NCBI GenBank assembly: GCA_964449175.1
Contig: CAYUYH010000053.1
Coordinates: forward strand, 1 to 12,988
Direction of reading: 5' to 3'
From: CAYUYH01 sp964449175
GTDB taxonomy: Bacteria; Planctomycetota; Phycisphaerae; SM23-33
Length of the DNA: 12,988 nt
Shown: positions 1-5,988 of the stretch, in pieces
Numbering within the stretch: the stretch's first letter is position 1
Layout: every line of letters begins with the position of its first letter
Program-made: the position numbers and the translations under genes
Notes under the pieces: generated by a model
What the model was told of the DNA's origin: nothing
Database searches by the model: none
The model's input: the letters and a program-made list of their open reading frames with translations, nothing else

Positions 1-186
1 CCCCGCGGCGCGGGCGTGGCGGGCCCCGACGATCGCCTCGGCCAGGTCCGCAAGGCTGTGGTTGTTGAAGGGCATGGGGCGCTGGCCGACCTTGAGCACC
101 TGCGAGACGTCCACCAGGTGCTGGCGGACAGACAGCGGCAGGATCTTCAGCTTGCCGCGGTCGAACTGGCTGTGCGTCCCGGCCAT
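1..186 (-). CDS. Hypothetical protein, N-terminal fragment running off the left edge
   Basis: On the minus strand an ATG at 186 opens 62 uninterrupted codons to the window edge. The fragment begins MAGTHSQFDRGKLKILPL and ends in an alanine-rich helix-like stretch (SLADLAEAIVGARHARAAG). A GCGGAG ribosome binding site lies 6 nt upstream of the ATG on that strand. The peptide looks like a genuine soluble protein start: mixed composition, no signal peptide, a conserved-looking LKILPLSVRQHLVDVS segment. It loosely recalls N-termini of a planctomycete family sometimes labelled deoxyhypusine synthase-like, but that is memory of a pattern and not a firm assignment. It is transcribed away from the fluoride-riboswitch operon, so the two share the 187-393 upstream region. 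The catalytic part lies outside the window. Confidence 0.7.
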   Translation of the reverse strand, partial: MAGTHSQFDRGKLKILPLSVRQHLVDVSQVLKVGQRPMPFNNHSLADLAEAIVGARHARAAG

Positions 187-335
187 GCTGGGCTCCGCTA
201 TGTCTCCGCCGCAGAGGATATCCGCCGGCCGCCGCCCAGTCCACTGTCCCGTCGCCGGCCAGGCCGCAGAGCATGGCCGCGTTTCCCGATTCGTCAAGCC
301 TCGTATTGGGCGCGCGACCGAGGGGCTGTCGGCGG

Positions 336-367
336 CGCCGGGGACGGTGGGATCCTCCGCCCCGGCG
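336..367. repeat. GC-rich inverted repeat in the divergent intergenic region
   Basis: CGCCGGGG (336-343) is perfectly complementary to CCCCGGCG (360-367), with a 16-nt loop that itself can pair CGG with CCG. It sits between the minus-strand gene fragment and the plus-strand promoter at 394. No T-tract follows on either strand, and it lies at the start side of both genes, so it is unlikely to be a terminator. It could be an operator or simply a product of high GC. The rest of 187-393 shows no gene I can support. Confidence 0.4.
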
Positions 368-393
368 GGAGGGCAATCGTGAGGGGATGTCCC

Positions 394-421
394 TTGACAA
401 CCCTGTGGCAGGCGGTACAAT
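394..421 (+). promoter_or_regulatory. Sigma-70 type promoter of the fluoride-riboswitch operon
   Basis: TTGACA at 394-399 matches the -35 consensus perfectly. TACAAT at 416-421 matches the -10 at 5 of 6 positions, and the spacer is 16 bp. The predicted start of transcription, about 428-430, coincides with the first base of the fluoride aptamer. The transcript would therefore open directly with the riboswitch, which strengthens both calls. Confidence 0.85.
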
Positions 422-429
422 GCGGCGGC

Positions 430-478
430 AAGGGGATGGAGTCCCCCTCAATCGCCAGTTGGGCTGATGACTCCTACC
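430..478 (+). promoter_or_regulatory. Fluoride riboswitch (crcB motif) aptamer
   Basis: The element folds in the way known for crcB-motif fluoride aptamers. P1 is AGGGG (431-435) with CCCCT (444-448). The loop between them, ATGGAGTC (436-443), carries GGAGTC (438-443), which pairs with GACTCC (469-474) as the pseudoknot-type long-range helix. A short hairpin pairs GCC (454-456) with GGC (462-464). The conserved GGCTGATG (462-469) and the CTCCTAC end (471-477) are present. Order and spacing match the Thermotoga petrophila aptamer as I remember it. Fluoride riboswitches are known upstream of fluoride exporters and Na+/H+ antiporters, and the next gene is such an antiporter. The aptamer ends about 115 nt before the start codon, leaving room for an expression platform. 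No covariance search was possible here. Confidence 0.9.
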
Positions 479-494
479 GTTCTGGCGGCGGGAG
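471..494 (+). promoter_or_regulatory. Candidate alternative hairpin of the fluoride riboswitch expression platform
   Basis: CTCC (471-474) can pair with GGAG (491-494), and CCG (477-479) with CGG (486-488). One wobble and one mismatch separate the two helices, and the loop is six bases. This hairpin uses the same CTCC bases that form the aptamer's long-range helix, so the two folds are mutually exclusive. No U-run follows, so if it acts in expression control it is not a textbook intrinsic terminator. The remaining leader to 593 holds no gene or other structure I can support. The pairing is seen in the sequence; the regulatory role is inference. Confidence 0.4.
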
Positions 495-593
495 CGTGGG
501 CCTGGCCCGATGATTCCCTCCAAGTTCCCGGTCGAATTGCGTCTCGCTGTGCCCCGCCGGTGAGACGCCGCTCGGTCGGCAGGACAGGAACCG

Positions 594-2312
594 ATGGCGA
601 TTGGACTTGCGGAACTGATCATTCTCGGCCTGCTGGTCGACTTTCTCCTTCGCCGCGCGCGGGTGCCGGGCCTGGTGGGCATGCTGGGCGTGGGCATCGC
701 GTTGGGGCCTTGCGTGTTGGGGATCCTGAAGCCGGACCTTCTCGGCGTGTCATCCGACCTGCGGATGATAGCCCTGATAGTGATCCTGCTGCGGGCGGGC
801 TTCGAGTTGAGCACGGACACGCTGCGTCGCGTGGGCTTGCGGGTGGCGTTGCTGTCGTGTGTGCCGGCTATTTGCGAGGGGACGGCGATCACCTTCCTCG
901 GGCCGTGGCTGCTGCACCTGAGCTACATGGAGTCGGCGATACTGGGGGCCGTGCTGGCGGCAGTCTCGCCGGCGGTGGTCGTGCCGCTCATGATCGACTT
1001 CATCCAGCGGGGCAAGGGCACGGAGAAGGGCATCCCCACGCTGGTGCTGGCGGCCTCGTCCATCGACGACGTGTTCGTCATCGTCATCTACAGCGTTCTG
1101 ATAGGCTTCTACACGGGCGCCCACGTGAACCTCGTGTGGAAGCTTGCCGGCATACCCGTCTCGATCGTCTCGGGCATCGCGGTGGGACTGGCCTGCGGAT
1201 GGGCGTTGCATCGCATGTTCGAGGGCTTCAACCCGCGGGCCACGAAGAGGCTTCTGGTCATCCTGGCGATCTCGACGGTCTTGGCGGCGGCCGAGCCGTT
1301 GCTCGAGAGGCTCCTGCCGTTCGCGGCCTTGCTGGCGGTGATGGCGATGGGTGCGATCATCCTGGAGAAGAACGAATACATGGCCCACGAGATCTCGGGG
1401 AAGCTGGCCAAGCTGTGGGTCTTCGCGGAGATCGTGCTGTTCGCACTGGTGGGGGCGCAGGTGGACATCCACGTGGCCTGGCGGGCGGGCTTGGCCGGCA
1501 GCGCGCTGGTGGGCCTGGCCCTGGTGGCGCGCAGCGTGGGCAGTTACCTTTGTCTGCTGGGCAGCCCGTTCACGGCCCCGGAGAGGGCCTTTGTGGTGAT
1601 CTCTTACCTGCCCAAGGCGACGGTGCAGGCGGCCATCGGAGGCGCGCCGCTGCTGGCGATGCGGGCGGCGGGCATGGACACCGGCGCGGGCGAGGTCATA
1701 CTCGCCGTGGCGGTGCTGAGCATCCTCCTGACGGCGCCTCTGGGGGCCTGGGCCATCACGATCGTCGGCAACCGGGTCTTGAAGCAGTCCGGGGCTCTGG
1801 CCGGTTTGTCGGGCAAGCCGCCGCGCGGCGAGGAAGACATCGCCCGAGCGATACGAGTCGAAGAGGTGATGGATTCGGACGTCGTTTGCGTGCGCGAGAC
1901 GGCACGGTTGAGCGAAGTCTTCCGCGTCCTGGCCGACAGCGAGTTTGTGACCTGCCCGGTGGTAGGCCGAGGCGGGGCGCTGGTCGGCGTCATCTGTCTG
2001 GACGACCTGCGCTCGATCCTGACAAGGCAAGACACGTGGGAGTGGATCATCGCCGGCGACGTTGCCCGCCCGGCGGCTGCCGCGCCGCACCCCCGCGACA
2101 CGCTGGCCGACGCCCTGGAGCGGATGAATTCGCTGGGACTGACGGATATCCCCGTCGTCGAGGCCGGCGCCGGCAGGGTGGTCGGCCTGTTGAACGGGCC
2201 CAAGGCCCGCAGGCGGGTCGAGGAGAAATGGATCGAGTTGCGCGAATCAGGCGCGTCGCCCGGCGGCAAGACCGCCGCGCCGAACGGGCCGACGGCCCAC
2301 GGGGCCCACTGA
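594..2312 (+). CDS. Cation:proton (Na+/H+) antiporter with C-terminal CBS-domain tail, fluoride-riboswitch controlled
   Basis: This 572-residue inner-membrane protein should exchange Na+ (or K+) for H+. Residues 1-395 form about a dozen hydrophobic segments typical of the Na_H_Exchanger superfamily. LRAGFELSTDTLRRVG (66-81) resembles the CPA1 signature. An Asp pair sits in SSIDDVF (Asp158-Asp159), where ion-binding acidic residues lie in the family. PKATVQAA (340-347) is also characteristic. Residues about 420-535 look like a CBS pair: VEEVMDSDVVCV starts the first repeat, and DTLADALERMNSLGLTDIPVV starts the second, shorter one. CBS pairs usually bind adenine nucleotides and gate transporters. 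The ATG at 594 is the only start after an in-frame TGA at 561, with AGGA-type ribosome binding sequence just upstream. The leader carries a fluoride riboswitch, so expression should rise with fluoride. The exact ions transported cannot be read from the sequence. Confidence 0.93.
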   Translation: MAIGLAELIILGLLVDFLLRRARVPGLVGMLGVGIALGPCVLGILKPDLLGVSSDLRMIALIVILLRAGFELSTDTLRRVGLRVALLSCVPAICEGTAITFLGPWLLHLSYMESAILGAVLAAVSPAVVVPLMIDFIQRGKGTEKGIPTLVLAASSIDDVFVIVIYSVLIGFYTGAHVNLVWKLAGIPVSIVSGIAVGLACGWALHRMFEGFNPRATKRLLVILAISTVLAAAEPLLERLLPFAALLAVMAMGAIILEKNEYMAHEISGKLAKLWVFAEIVLFALVGAQVDIHVAWRAGLAGSALVGLALVARSVGSYLCLLGSPFTAPERAFVVISYLPKATVQAAIGGAPLLAMRAAGMDTGAGEVILAVAVLSILLTAPLGAWAITIVGNRVLKQSGALAGLSGKPPRGEEDIARAIRVEEVMDSDVVCVRETARLSEVFRVLADSEFVTCPVVGRGGALVGVICLDDLRSILTRQDTWEWIIAGDVARPAAAAPHPRDTLADALERMNSLGLTDIPVVEAGAGRVVGLLNGPKARRRVEEKWIELRESGASPGGKTAAPNGPTAHGAH

Positions 2313-2322
2313 GAGGCAGGCC

Positions 2323-2787
2323 ATGAGCGAACAGAGAAGGATTGCCATCGGCGAGGCGCACAGGCGAGGGATAGCCACCACCCTGGCGCTGCTCGACGAG
2401 ATGCTATGCCGTTTTCGGCGCTGGGCCGACGGCTATGTCGCACGCGGCGTCCTGTATGAGGAGCGCGGGAGCCTGGGCCGGGCACAGCGAAAAGCGATTA
2501 GAGGCGAGATAGCCGCCGTCCGCGATCTGCTGGAGGAGCTGCGCGAAACGTTGTGCTTGCCCGTCAGGACGCAAGATACCCGCGATGCCGTCTGGTCGCA
2601 GGCGTCGGCCTATTGGGAGGCGATAGTCGAGCTGGACAGCAGGCGCCTTCGTCGCTACGGGGACGTGCCCGGCGAACTGGCTGAGTACCTCGACCCGAAG
2701 GTGGAGGAGCTTGCAGCCCGCCTGCTTCGGATCGCGGCGACGGCTGGGCGTCACGACGGAGGTGATCCACCTTGCCCAGCCGACTGA
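2323..2787 (+). CDS. Uncharacterised helical protein, second gene of the fluoride-responsive operon
   Basis: I do not recognise a named family. The 154-residue product is soluble and highly charged, with no signal peptide or membrane segment, and appears almost wholly alpha-helical. Notable segments are TTLALLDEMLCRFRRWADG (about 19-37), VLYEERGSLGRAQR (about 43-56), an acidic-leucine helix IAAVRDLLEELRETL, a WSQASAYWEAIVELDSRRLRRYG segment (shown here in two overlapping parts: WSQASAYWEAIVELD and SRRLRRYG), and an EYLDPKVEELAARLLRI helix. The start codon lies 10 nt after the antiporter stop, with AGAGGCAGG at 2312-2320 as ribosome binding site, so the two genes are surely cotranscribed behind the fluoride riboswitch. 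The last 37 bp overlap the end of the convergent arsenite pump gene. Function is unknown. A role in fluoride response or in regulating the antiporter is inferred from context only. Confidence 0.85.
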   Translation: MSEQRRIAIGEAHRRGIATTLALLDEMLCRFRRWADGYVARGVLYEERGSLGRAQRKAIRGEIAAVRDLLEELRETLCLPVRTQDTRDAVWSQASAYWEAIVELDSRRLRRYGDVPGELAEYLDPKVEELAARLLRIAATAGRHDGGDPPCPAD

Positions 2788-3980
2788 GTGACACGCGCGG
2801 GACCGAACCAGCCCCGAGTCTTCAGGCATATCCTCACCAGCATCAGCATGACGGGCACCTCGATGAGGACGCCAACGACCGTGGCCAAGGCGGCCCCGCT
2901 ACTCAGGCCGAACAGTATCGTCGAGGTGGCGATGGCGACCTCGAAGTGATTCGACGCGCCGATCATGGCCGACGGGGCGGCGTCGGCGTAGTCCAACCGC
3001 AGCAGCCTGGCCAGGCCGTAGCCCAGGGCGAAGATCAACGTCGTCTGGATGAACAGCGGGATCGCGATCCACAGGATCGTCAGCGGATCGGCCAGGATCG
3101 TCTCGCCCTTGAAGCTGAACAGCAGCACCAGCGTCGCCAGCAGCGCGACGATCGTGATCGGCGTGAGCACGTGGAGGAACTTCGTGCTGAACCACTGCTC
3201 GCCCTTGGCGGCGATGATCCACTTTCGGCTGACGAACCCAGCCGCCAGGGGCAGGGCCACGTATATCGCGATCGACAGCAGCAGCGCCTCCCACGGCACG
3301 GGCAGCCGGCCCACGCCGAGCAGCAGCCCGCCGAGCGGCCCGTAGAGCAGCAGCATGGTCAGGGAGTTGATGGCGACCATCACGAGCGTGTGACCGTCGT
3401 TGCCGCGGGCGAGATAGCCCCACACCAGGACCATCGCCGTGCACGGAGCGATGCCCAGCAGGATGCACCCGGCGAGGTAGCTGCGCCATAGGGGAACCTG
3501 GAGCACCTTGGCGCCCTCATGCATGACGACCGTCCCAGCCCCGCGCGTCGCGCCGACGGGCAGGTCGCCCAGGCCCAGCGGCATCTTGACGTAGTCGACA
3601 GCCTCCGGGCCGATCAGGCCGTGGAAGACAGTCCCCAGGAACAGCAGGGCGATGGCGTACATGGTGAACGGCTTGACCGCCCAGTTGACGAACAGCGTCA
3701 GTCCCACGGGCTTTCCACTCTTGCCGGCCTGGATGACCTCGGCGAAGTCGATCTTCACCATGATGGGGTACATCATCAGGAACAGGCAGACGGCGATGGG
3801 CGCGGACACCACCGGCGCGCCGTTGACGCGGATGGCCAGGCCGTCCAGGCCCTTCGCGGCCCCAGGCGCGACCTTGCCCAGGGCGATCCCGCCGGCGATG
3901 CACAGGATCACCCACAGAGTAAGGTACTTCTCAAAAACGCTCAGGCCCTTGGGCTGCTTCGTGATGCACGCCTCGGCCAT
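2751..3980 (-). CDS. acr3: ACR3-family arsenite efflux permease
   Basis: This 409-residue membrane protein should extrude arsenite across the inner membrane, driven by the proton motive force. About ten hydrophobic segments are visible. The ACR3 hallmarks are present: LMMYPIMVKIDF (69-80), the conserved cysteine in GIAPCTAMVLVW (Cys180), which is needed for As(III) transport in studied ACR3 proteins, and the glutamate in GASNHFEVAIA (Glu347). The start at 3980 has a strong GGGAGAGG ribosome binding site 5 nt upstream. It lies 18 nt after the fusion gene as the last gene of the ars operon. An extra segment of roughly 35 residues (about 128-165, KMPLGLGDLPVGATRGAG and onward) separates the third hydrophobic segment from the Cys180 segment, where many ACR3 proteins have only a short loop. 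The 3' end overlaps the convergent 154-residue gene by 37 bp. Confidence 0.96.
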   Translation of the reverse strand: MAEACITKQPKGLSVFEKYLTLWVILCIAGGIALGKVAPGAAKGLDGLAIRVNGAPVVSAPIAVCLFLMMYPIMVKIDFAEVIQAGKSGKPVGLTLFVNWAVKPFTMYAIALLFLGTVFHGLIGPEAVDYVKMPLGLGDLPVGATRGAGTVVMHEGAKVLQVPLWRSYLAGCILLGIAPCTAMVLVWGYLARGNDGHTLVMVAINSLTMLLLYGPLGGLLLGVGRLPVPWEALLLSIAIYVALPLAAGFVSRKWIIAAKGEQWFSTKFLHVLTPITIVALLATLVLLFSFKGETILADPLTILWIAIPLFIQTTLIFALGYGLARLLRLDYADAAPSAMIGASNHFEVAIATSTILFGLSSGAALATVVGVLIEVPVMLMLVRICLKTRGWFGPARVTQSAGQGGSPPS

Positions 3981-3998
3981 GTTCGCCTCTCCCGGCAG

Positions 3999-5252
3999 TT
4001 ACATCGAGCAAGTTCCGCCGTCCATGGAGCAGGTCCCGCCGCCGGGCGTGAGGGCCTTCTTGTTGTATGGAAGCTTCATCAACAGCATGGCCATGAAGCA
4101 ATGACCGCTCAGCCCCGCGAAGGCGAGGCCCGCCCCGACCCACAGCGGGATGATAAGGAACCACGGACTTACCAGCGCCAGCAGCGCCCCGACCACGACA
4201 AGACAGCCGGCGAGGGTGCGGATCTGCCTTTCCAGAGAAAGCACGGTCGGCGCCTTCTTGACCGGCAGACCCGCCTTGGCCCAGGCCAGGATGCCCCCGT
4301 CTATCATGGCGACATTCATGAACCCGTGCTGCATCAACGCCATTGCCGCCATGTCCGCGCGCTCGCCCGAGCGGCAGAGGATGTAGTAGTGCTGCTCATG
4401 CGGAAGCGAATCCATGGACCGGCCAAGTGACTGTAGCGGGATATGCTTCACATCGCCGGCCACCACGGAGATCTCCCGCAGCTCATCGTCCCCGCGCACG
4501 TCGAGGATCGTCGCCTTGCCCGCGGCGACCTCGCCGTGGGCCTGGGCCGGCGGCACCGCCGACAGCGCCTTGGCCGAGCCCTGCTGGTTGGCCGCGATGA
4601 TTGTGTCCATGCTCGCCGGCTTGGCCAGGGTCTTCGAGCGGGCGTTCTGGCAAAAGCGCGTCTTGTCCTGCTCGCGCAGGAAGGGGTTGGACTCCCGCTG
4701 GGCGGCGATCGTCGATGTCTTGTTGCCATTGTAGTCGTGGGCGGGTCGCAGGACAGTCTCGCCGGGCAGGGCGGCGAGCTTGCGCAAAGAGTCGAACATG
4801 CTCTCCGGGGAACCGTTCTGGAAGTCGGTCCTGCCGACGCTGTCGATCAGCAGCACGTCGCCGGTGAACACGTCGCCTCGCGAGCTGAGAAGGCTGATCG
4901 CGTCGTCGGTGTGGCCTGGCGTGTAGAGCGCCGTCAGTTTCGTTTGGCCGGCGTCTATAGTGTCGCCCTCGGCCAAACGGTCGGTCGCAACGGCCGAGTC
5001 GGCACGCTCGCCCATGTACAGCGGCACGTTGTGGCGGTCTTTCAGGATCGCCGCCGACGATACGTGGTCCGCGTGCGTGTGCGTGTCGACGATGCCGATC
5101 AGTTTCGTCCCGCGCCGCCGCAGTGCCTTGTCGTACTTGTCGGCCAGGGTCAGGTGGGGGTCGATGATAACGGCCTGGCCGCTGTCCGACACCATGTAGG
5201 AGTAGCAGTTGCCTGCCGTGAATGTTGTGACTCTGTATTTGTCTGCCATCAT
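3999..5252 (-). CDS. Fusion of metallo-beta-lactamase hydrolase, rhodanese and YgaP-like membrane domain, in the ars operon
   Basis: The 417-residue product has three domains. Residues 1-200 are a metallo-beta-lactamase fold with HTHADH (58-63), His114 in TPGHTDD, Asp132 in FTGDVLL and His172 in RPAHDYNG. This layout is typical of persulfide dioxygenase/glyoxalase II-like proteins. Residues about 225-335 are a rhodanese with the active loop CRSGER (293-298) and Cys293 as the sulfur-carrying residue. Residues about 338-395 hold two hydrophobic segments introduced by LERQIRTLAG, like the DUF2892 membrane domain of YgaP. The extreme C-terminus repeats GGTCSM twice with one Asp between. The ATG at 5252 overlaps the arsC stop (ATGA), with GGAG 5 nt upstream. 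A second ATG at 5249 is equally possible. The probable role is persulfide or thiol sulfur handling at the membrane. Its place between arsC and acr3 suggests arsenic detoxification, but the substrate is not known. Confidence 0.93.
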   Translation of the reverse strand: MMADKYRVTTFTAGNCYSYMVSDSGQAVIIDPHLTLADKYDKALRRRGTKLIGIVDTHTHADHVSSAAILKDRHNVPLYMGERADSAVATDRLAEGDTIDAGQTKLTALYTPGHTDDAISLLSSRGDVFTGDVLLIDSVGRTDFQNGSPESMFDSLRKLAALPGETVLRPAHDYNGNKTSTIAAQRESNPFLREQDKTRFCQNARSKTLAKPASMDTIIAANQQGSAKALSAVPPAQAHGEVAAGKATILDVRGDDELREISVVAGDVKHIPLQSLGRSMDSLPHEQHYYILCRSGERADMAAMALMQHGFMNVAMIDGGILAWAKAGLPVKKAPTVLSLERQIRTLAGCLVVVGALLALVSPWFLIIPLWVGAGLAFAGLSGHCFMAMLLMKLPYNKKALTPGGGTCSMDGGTCSM

Positions 5253-5692
5253 GCAGTCTCCTTCGTCAAGGCCTCGGGCAGCGTCTCGACGAACGCGCGA
5301 ATCTCATCGCGCACGCGGCGGTAGTGGCTGAGGGCCTCGTCGCTGCTGCCGGCGCCGCGGGCCAGAGTGCCGGGGTCGTCGAAGCCGACGTGCACGATCT
5401 TGGCGCCGCTGGGGAAAACCGGACATGTCTCGTGGGCATGGCCGCAGACGGTGACCACGTAGTCGAACGGCCTGTCCGCAAGCTCCGCGACGTTCTTGGA
5501 TTGGTGCCGGGAGATGTCCACGCCCGCCTCAGCCATCACGGCCACTGCCCGGCTGTCCAGGCCGCACGCCATGACGCCGGCGGAGTGCGGCTCGATCAGG
5601 TCGCCCTTCAGATGCCGCGTCCAACCTTCAGCCATCTGGGACCGGCAGGAGTTGCCCGTGCAGAGGAACAAGACCTTCAATCTATTGCCCAT
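5249..5692 (-). CDS. arsC: Arsenate reductase, thioredoxin-coupled low-molecular-weight phosphatase type
   Basis: The 147-residue cytosolic enzyme reduces arsenate to arsenite. The N-terminal P-loop FLCTGNSCRSQMAEG carries the nucleophile Cys11 and Arg17 (CX5R). The two redox cysteines of the thioredoxin-coupled class are present as Cys83 and Cys90 in TVCGHAHETC. A DP acid motif follows at FDDPGTL (about 104-110). This triad matches the Staphylococcus aureus pI258 ArsC arrangement, so thioredoxin rather than glutaredoxin should recycle it. I chose the ATG at 5692 because members usually start a few residues before the P-loop, and AAGGA lies 10 nt upstream. The ATG at 5713 (MGKDRPTMGN start, GGAAG 5 nt upstream) is a serious alternative. 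Longer starts reaching 5896 would cover the promoter. It is the first gene of the operon and overlaps the next gene by 4 nt. Confidence 0.96.
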   Translation of the reverse strand: MGNRLKVLFLCTGNSCRSQMAEGWTRHLKGDLIEPHSAGVMACGLDSRAVAVMAEAGVDISRHQSKNVAELADRPFDYVVTVCGHAHETCPVFPSGAKIVHVGFDDPGTLARGAGSSDEALSHYRRVRDEIRAFVETLPEALTKETA

Positions 5693-5743
5693 CGTCGGCC
5701 GATCCTTGCCCATAAGTGCTTCCAAGTGCACAGTGTGTGTTGT

Positions 5744-5769
5744 CTCGGCAATCGCGTTGCTTCGCCGAG
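5744..5769 (-). repeat. Inverted repeat at the start of the ars transcript
   Basis: CTCGGC (5744-5749) and GCCGAG (5764-5769) form a perfect 6-bp inverted repeat with a 14-nt loop that has its own GCAA/TTGC pairing. The left arm belongs to GTCTCGGC (5742-5749), which recurs as an exact direct copy at 5788-5795. The two copies flank the candidate -10 element of the ars promoter. Such an arrangement could be an operator for a regulator encoded elsewhere, or a leader hairpin. Function is inference. Confidence 0.4.
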
Positions 5770-5775
5770 CACCGA

Positions 5776-5805
5776 ATTGTAGCACTCGTCTCGGCCGAAT
5801 GCGAA
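5776..5805 (-). promoter_or_regulatory. Candidate promoter of the ars operon
   Basis: On the minus strand TGC-TACAAT gives an extended -10 (TACAAT over 5781-5776, 5 of 6). TTCGCA over 5805-5800 gives a partial -35 (4 of 6), with an 18-bp spacer. Transcription would begin near 5769, leaving a leader of roughly 55-77 nt before the two possible arsC starts. This is the only good -10 found upstream of arsC. Confidence 0.6.
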
Positions 5806-5918
5806 GGACGCGACCGGCGCCGCACGCCATCGGCCCACGACGGCCCGCGATGCCTTGGCTGTCCCGGCGGTCCCGATTCCCCAGGACGACTGCCATAGGC
5901 TGGATCGAAGGCTGGCCC

Positions 5919-5948
5919 TTGGTCTGGCCTCCCCGAGCGCGGTATGAT
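5919..5948 (+). promoter_or_regulatory. Candidate promoter of the pectate lyase gene
   Basis: TATGAT at 5943-5948 matches the -10 consensus at 5 of 6 positions. TTGGTC at 5919-5924 is a weak -35 (TTG only), 18 bp upstream. Transcription would start near 5955, about 34 nt before the ATG at 5989. This would exclude the earlier ATGs at 5944 and 5947 as start codons. The rest of the 5806-5918 stretch shows nothing I can support. Confidence 0.45.
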
Positions 5949-5988
5949 GAAGTCGTTCGGTCGCATCTGCTGGAAAGGAAAGGCGACT

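Noticed and set aside
200..300. A TTGACG -35-like element on the minus strand near 291-296 as promoter of the left-edge gene
   Set aside because: No acceptable -10 lies 15-19 bp downstream of it; the best hexamer matches only three of six positions.
467..2326. A 619-codon plus-strand frame overlapping the antiporter, longer than the antiporter gene itself
   Set aside because: Its translation is glycine-, arginine- and proline-rich without hydrophobic segments or motifs. It is a frame shadow of the GC-rich antiporter gene, and its ATG lies inside the riboswitch aptamer.
750..2485. Long minus-strand frames opposite the antiporter
   Set aside because: Low-complexity Arg/Gln/His/Ala composition typical of antisense frames in high-GC DNA; the plus-strand product has clear family motifs.
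5693..5896. Upstream extension of arsC to an ATG at 5896
   Set aside because: The extension would run through the candidate promoter and add about 68 unusual residues before the P-loop, unlike any ArsC I know.
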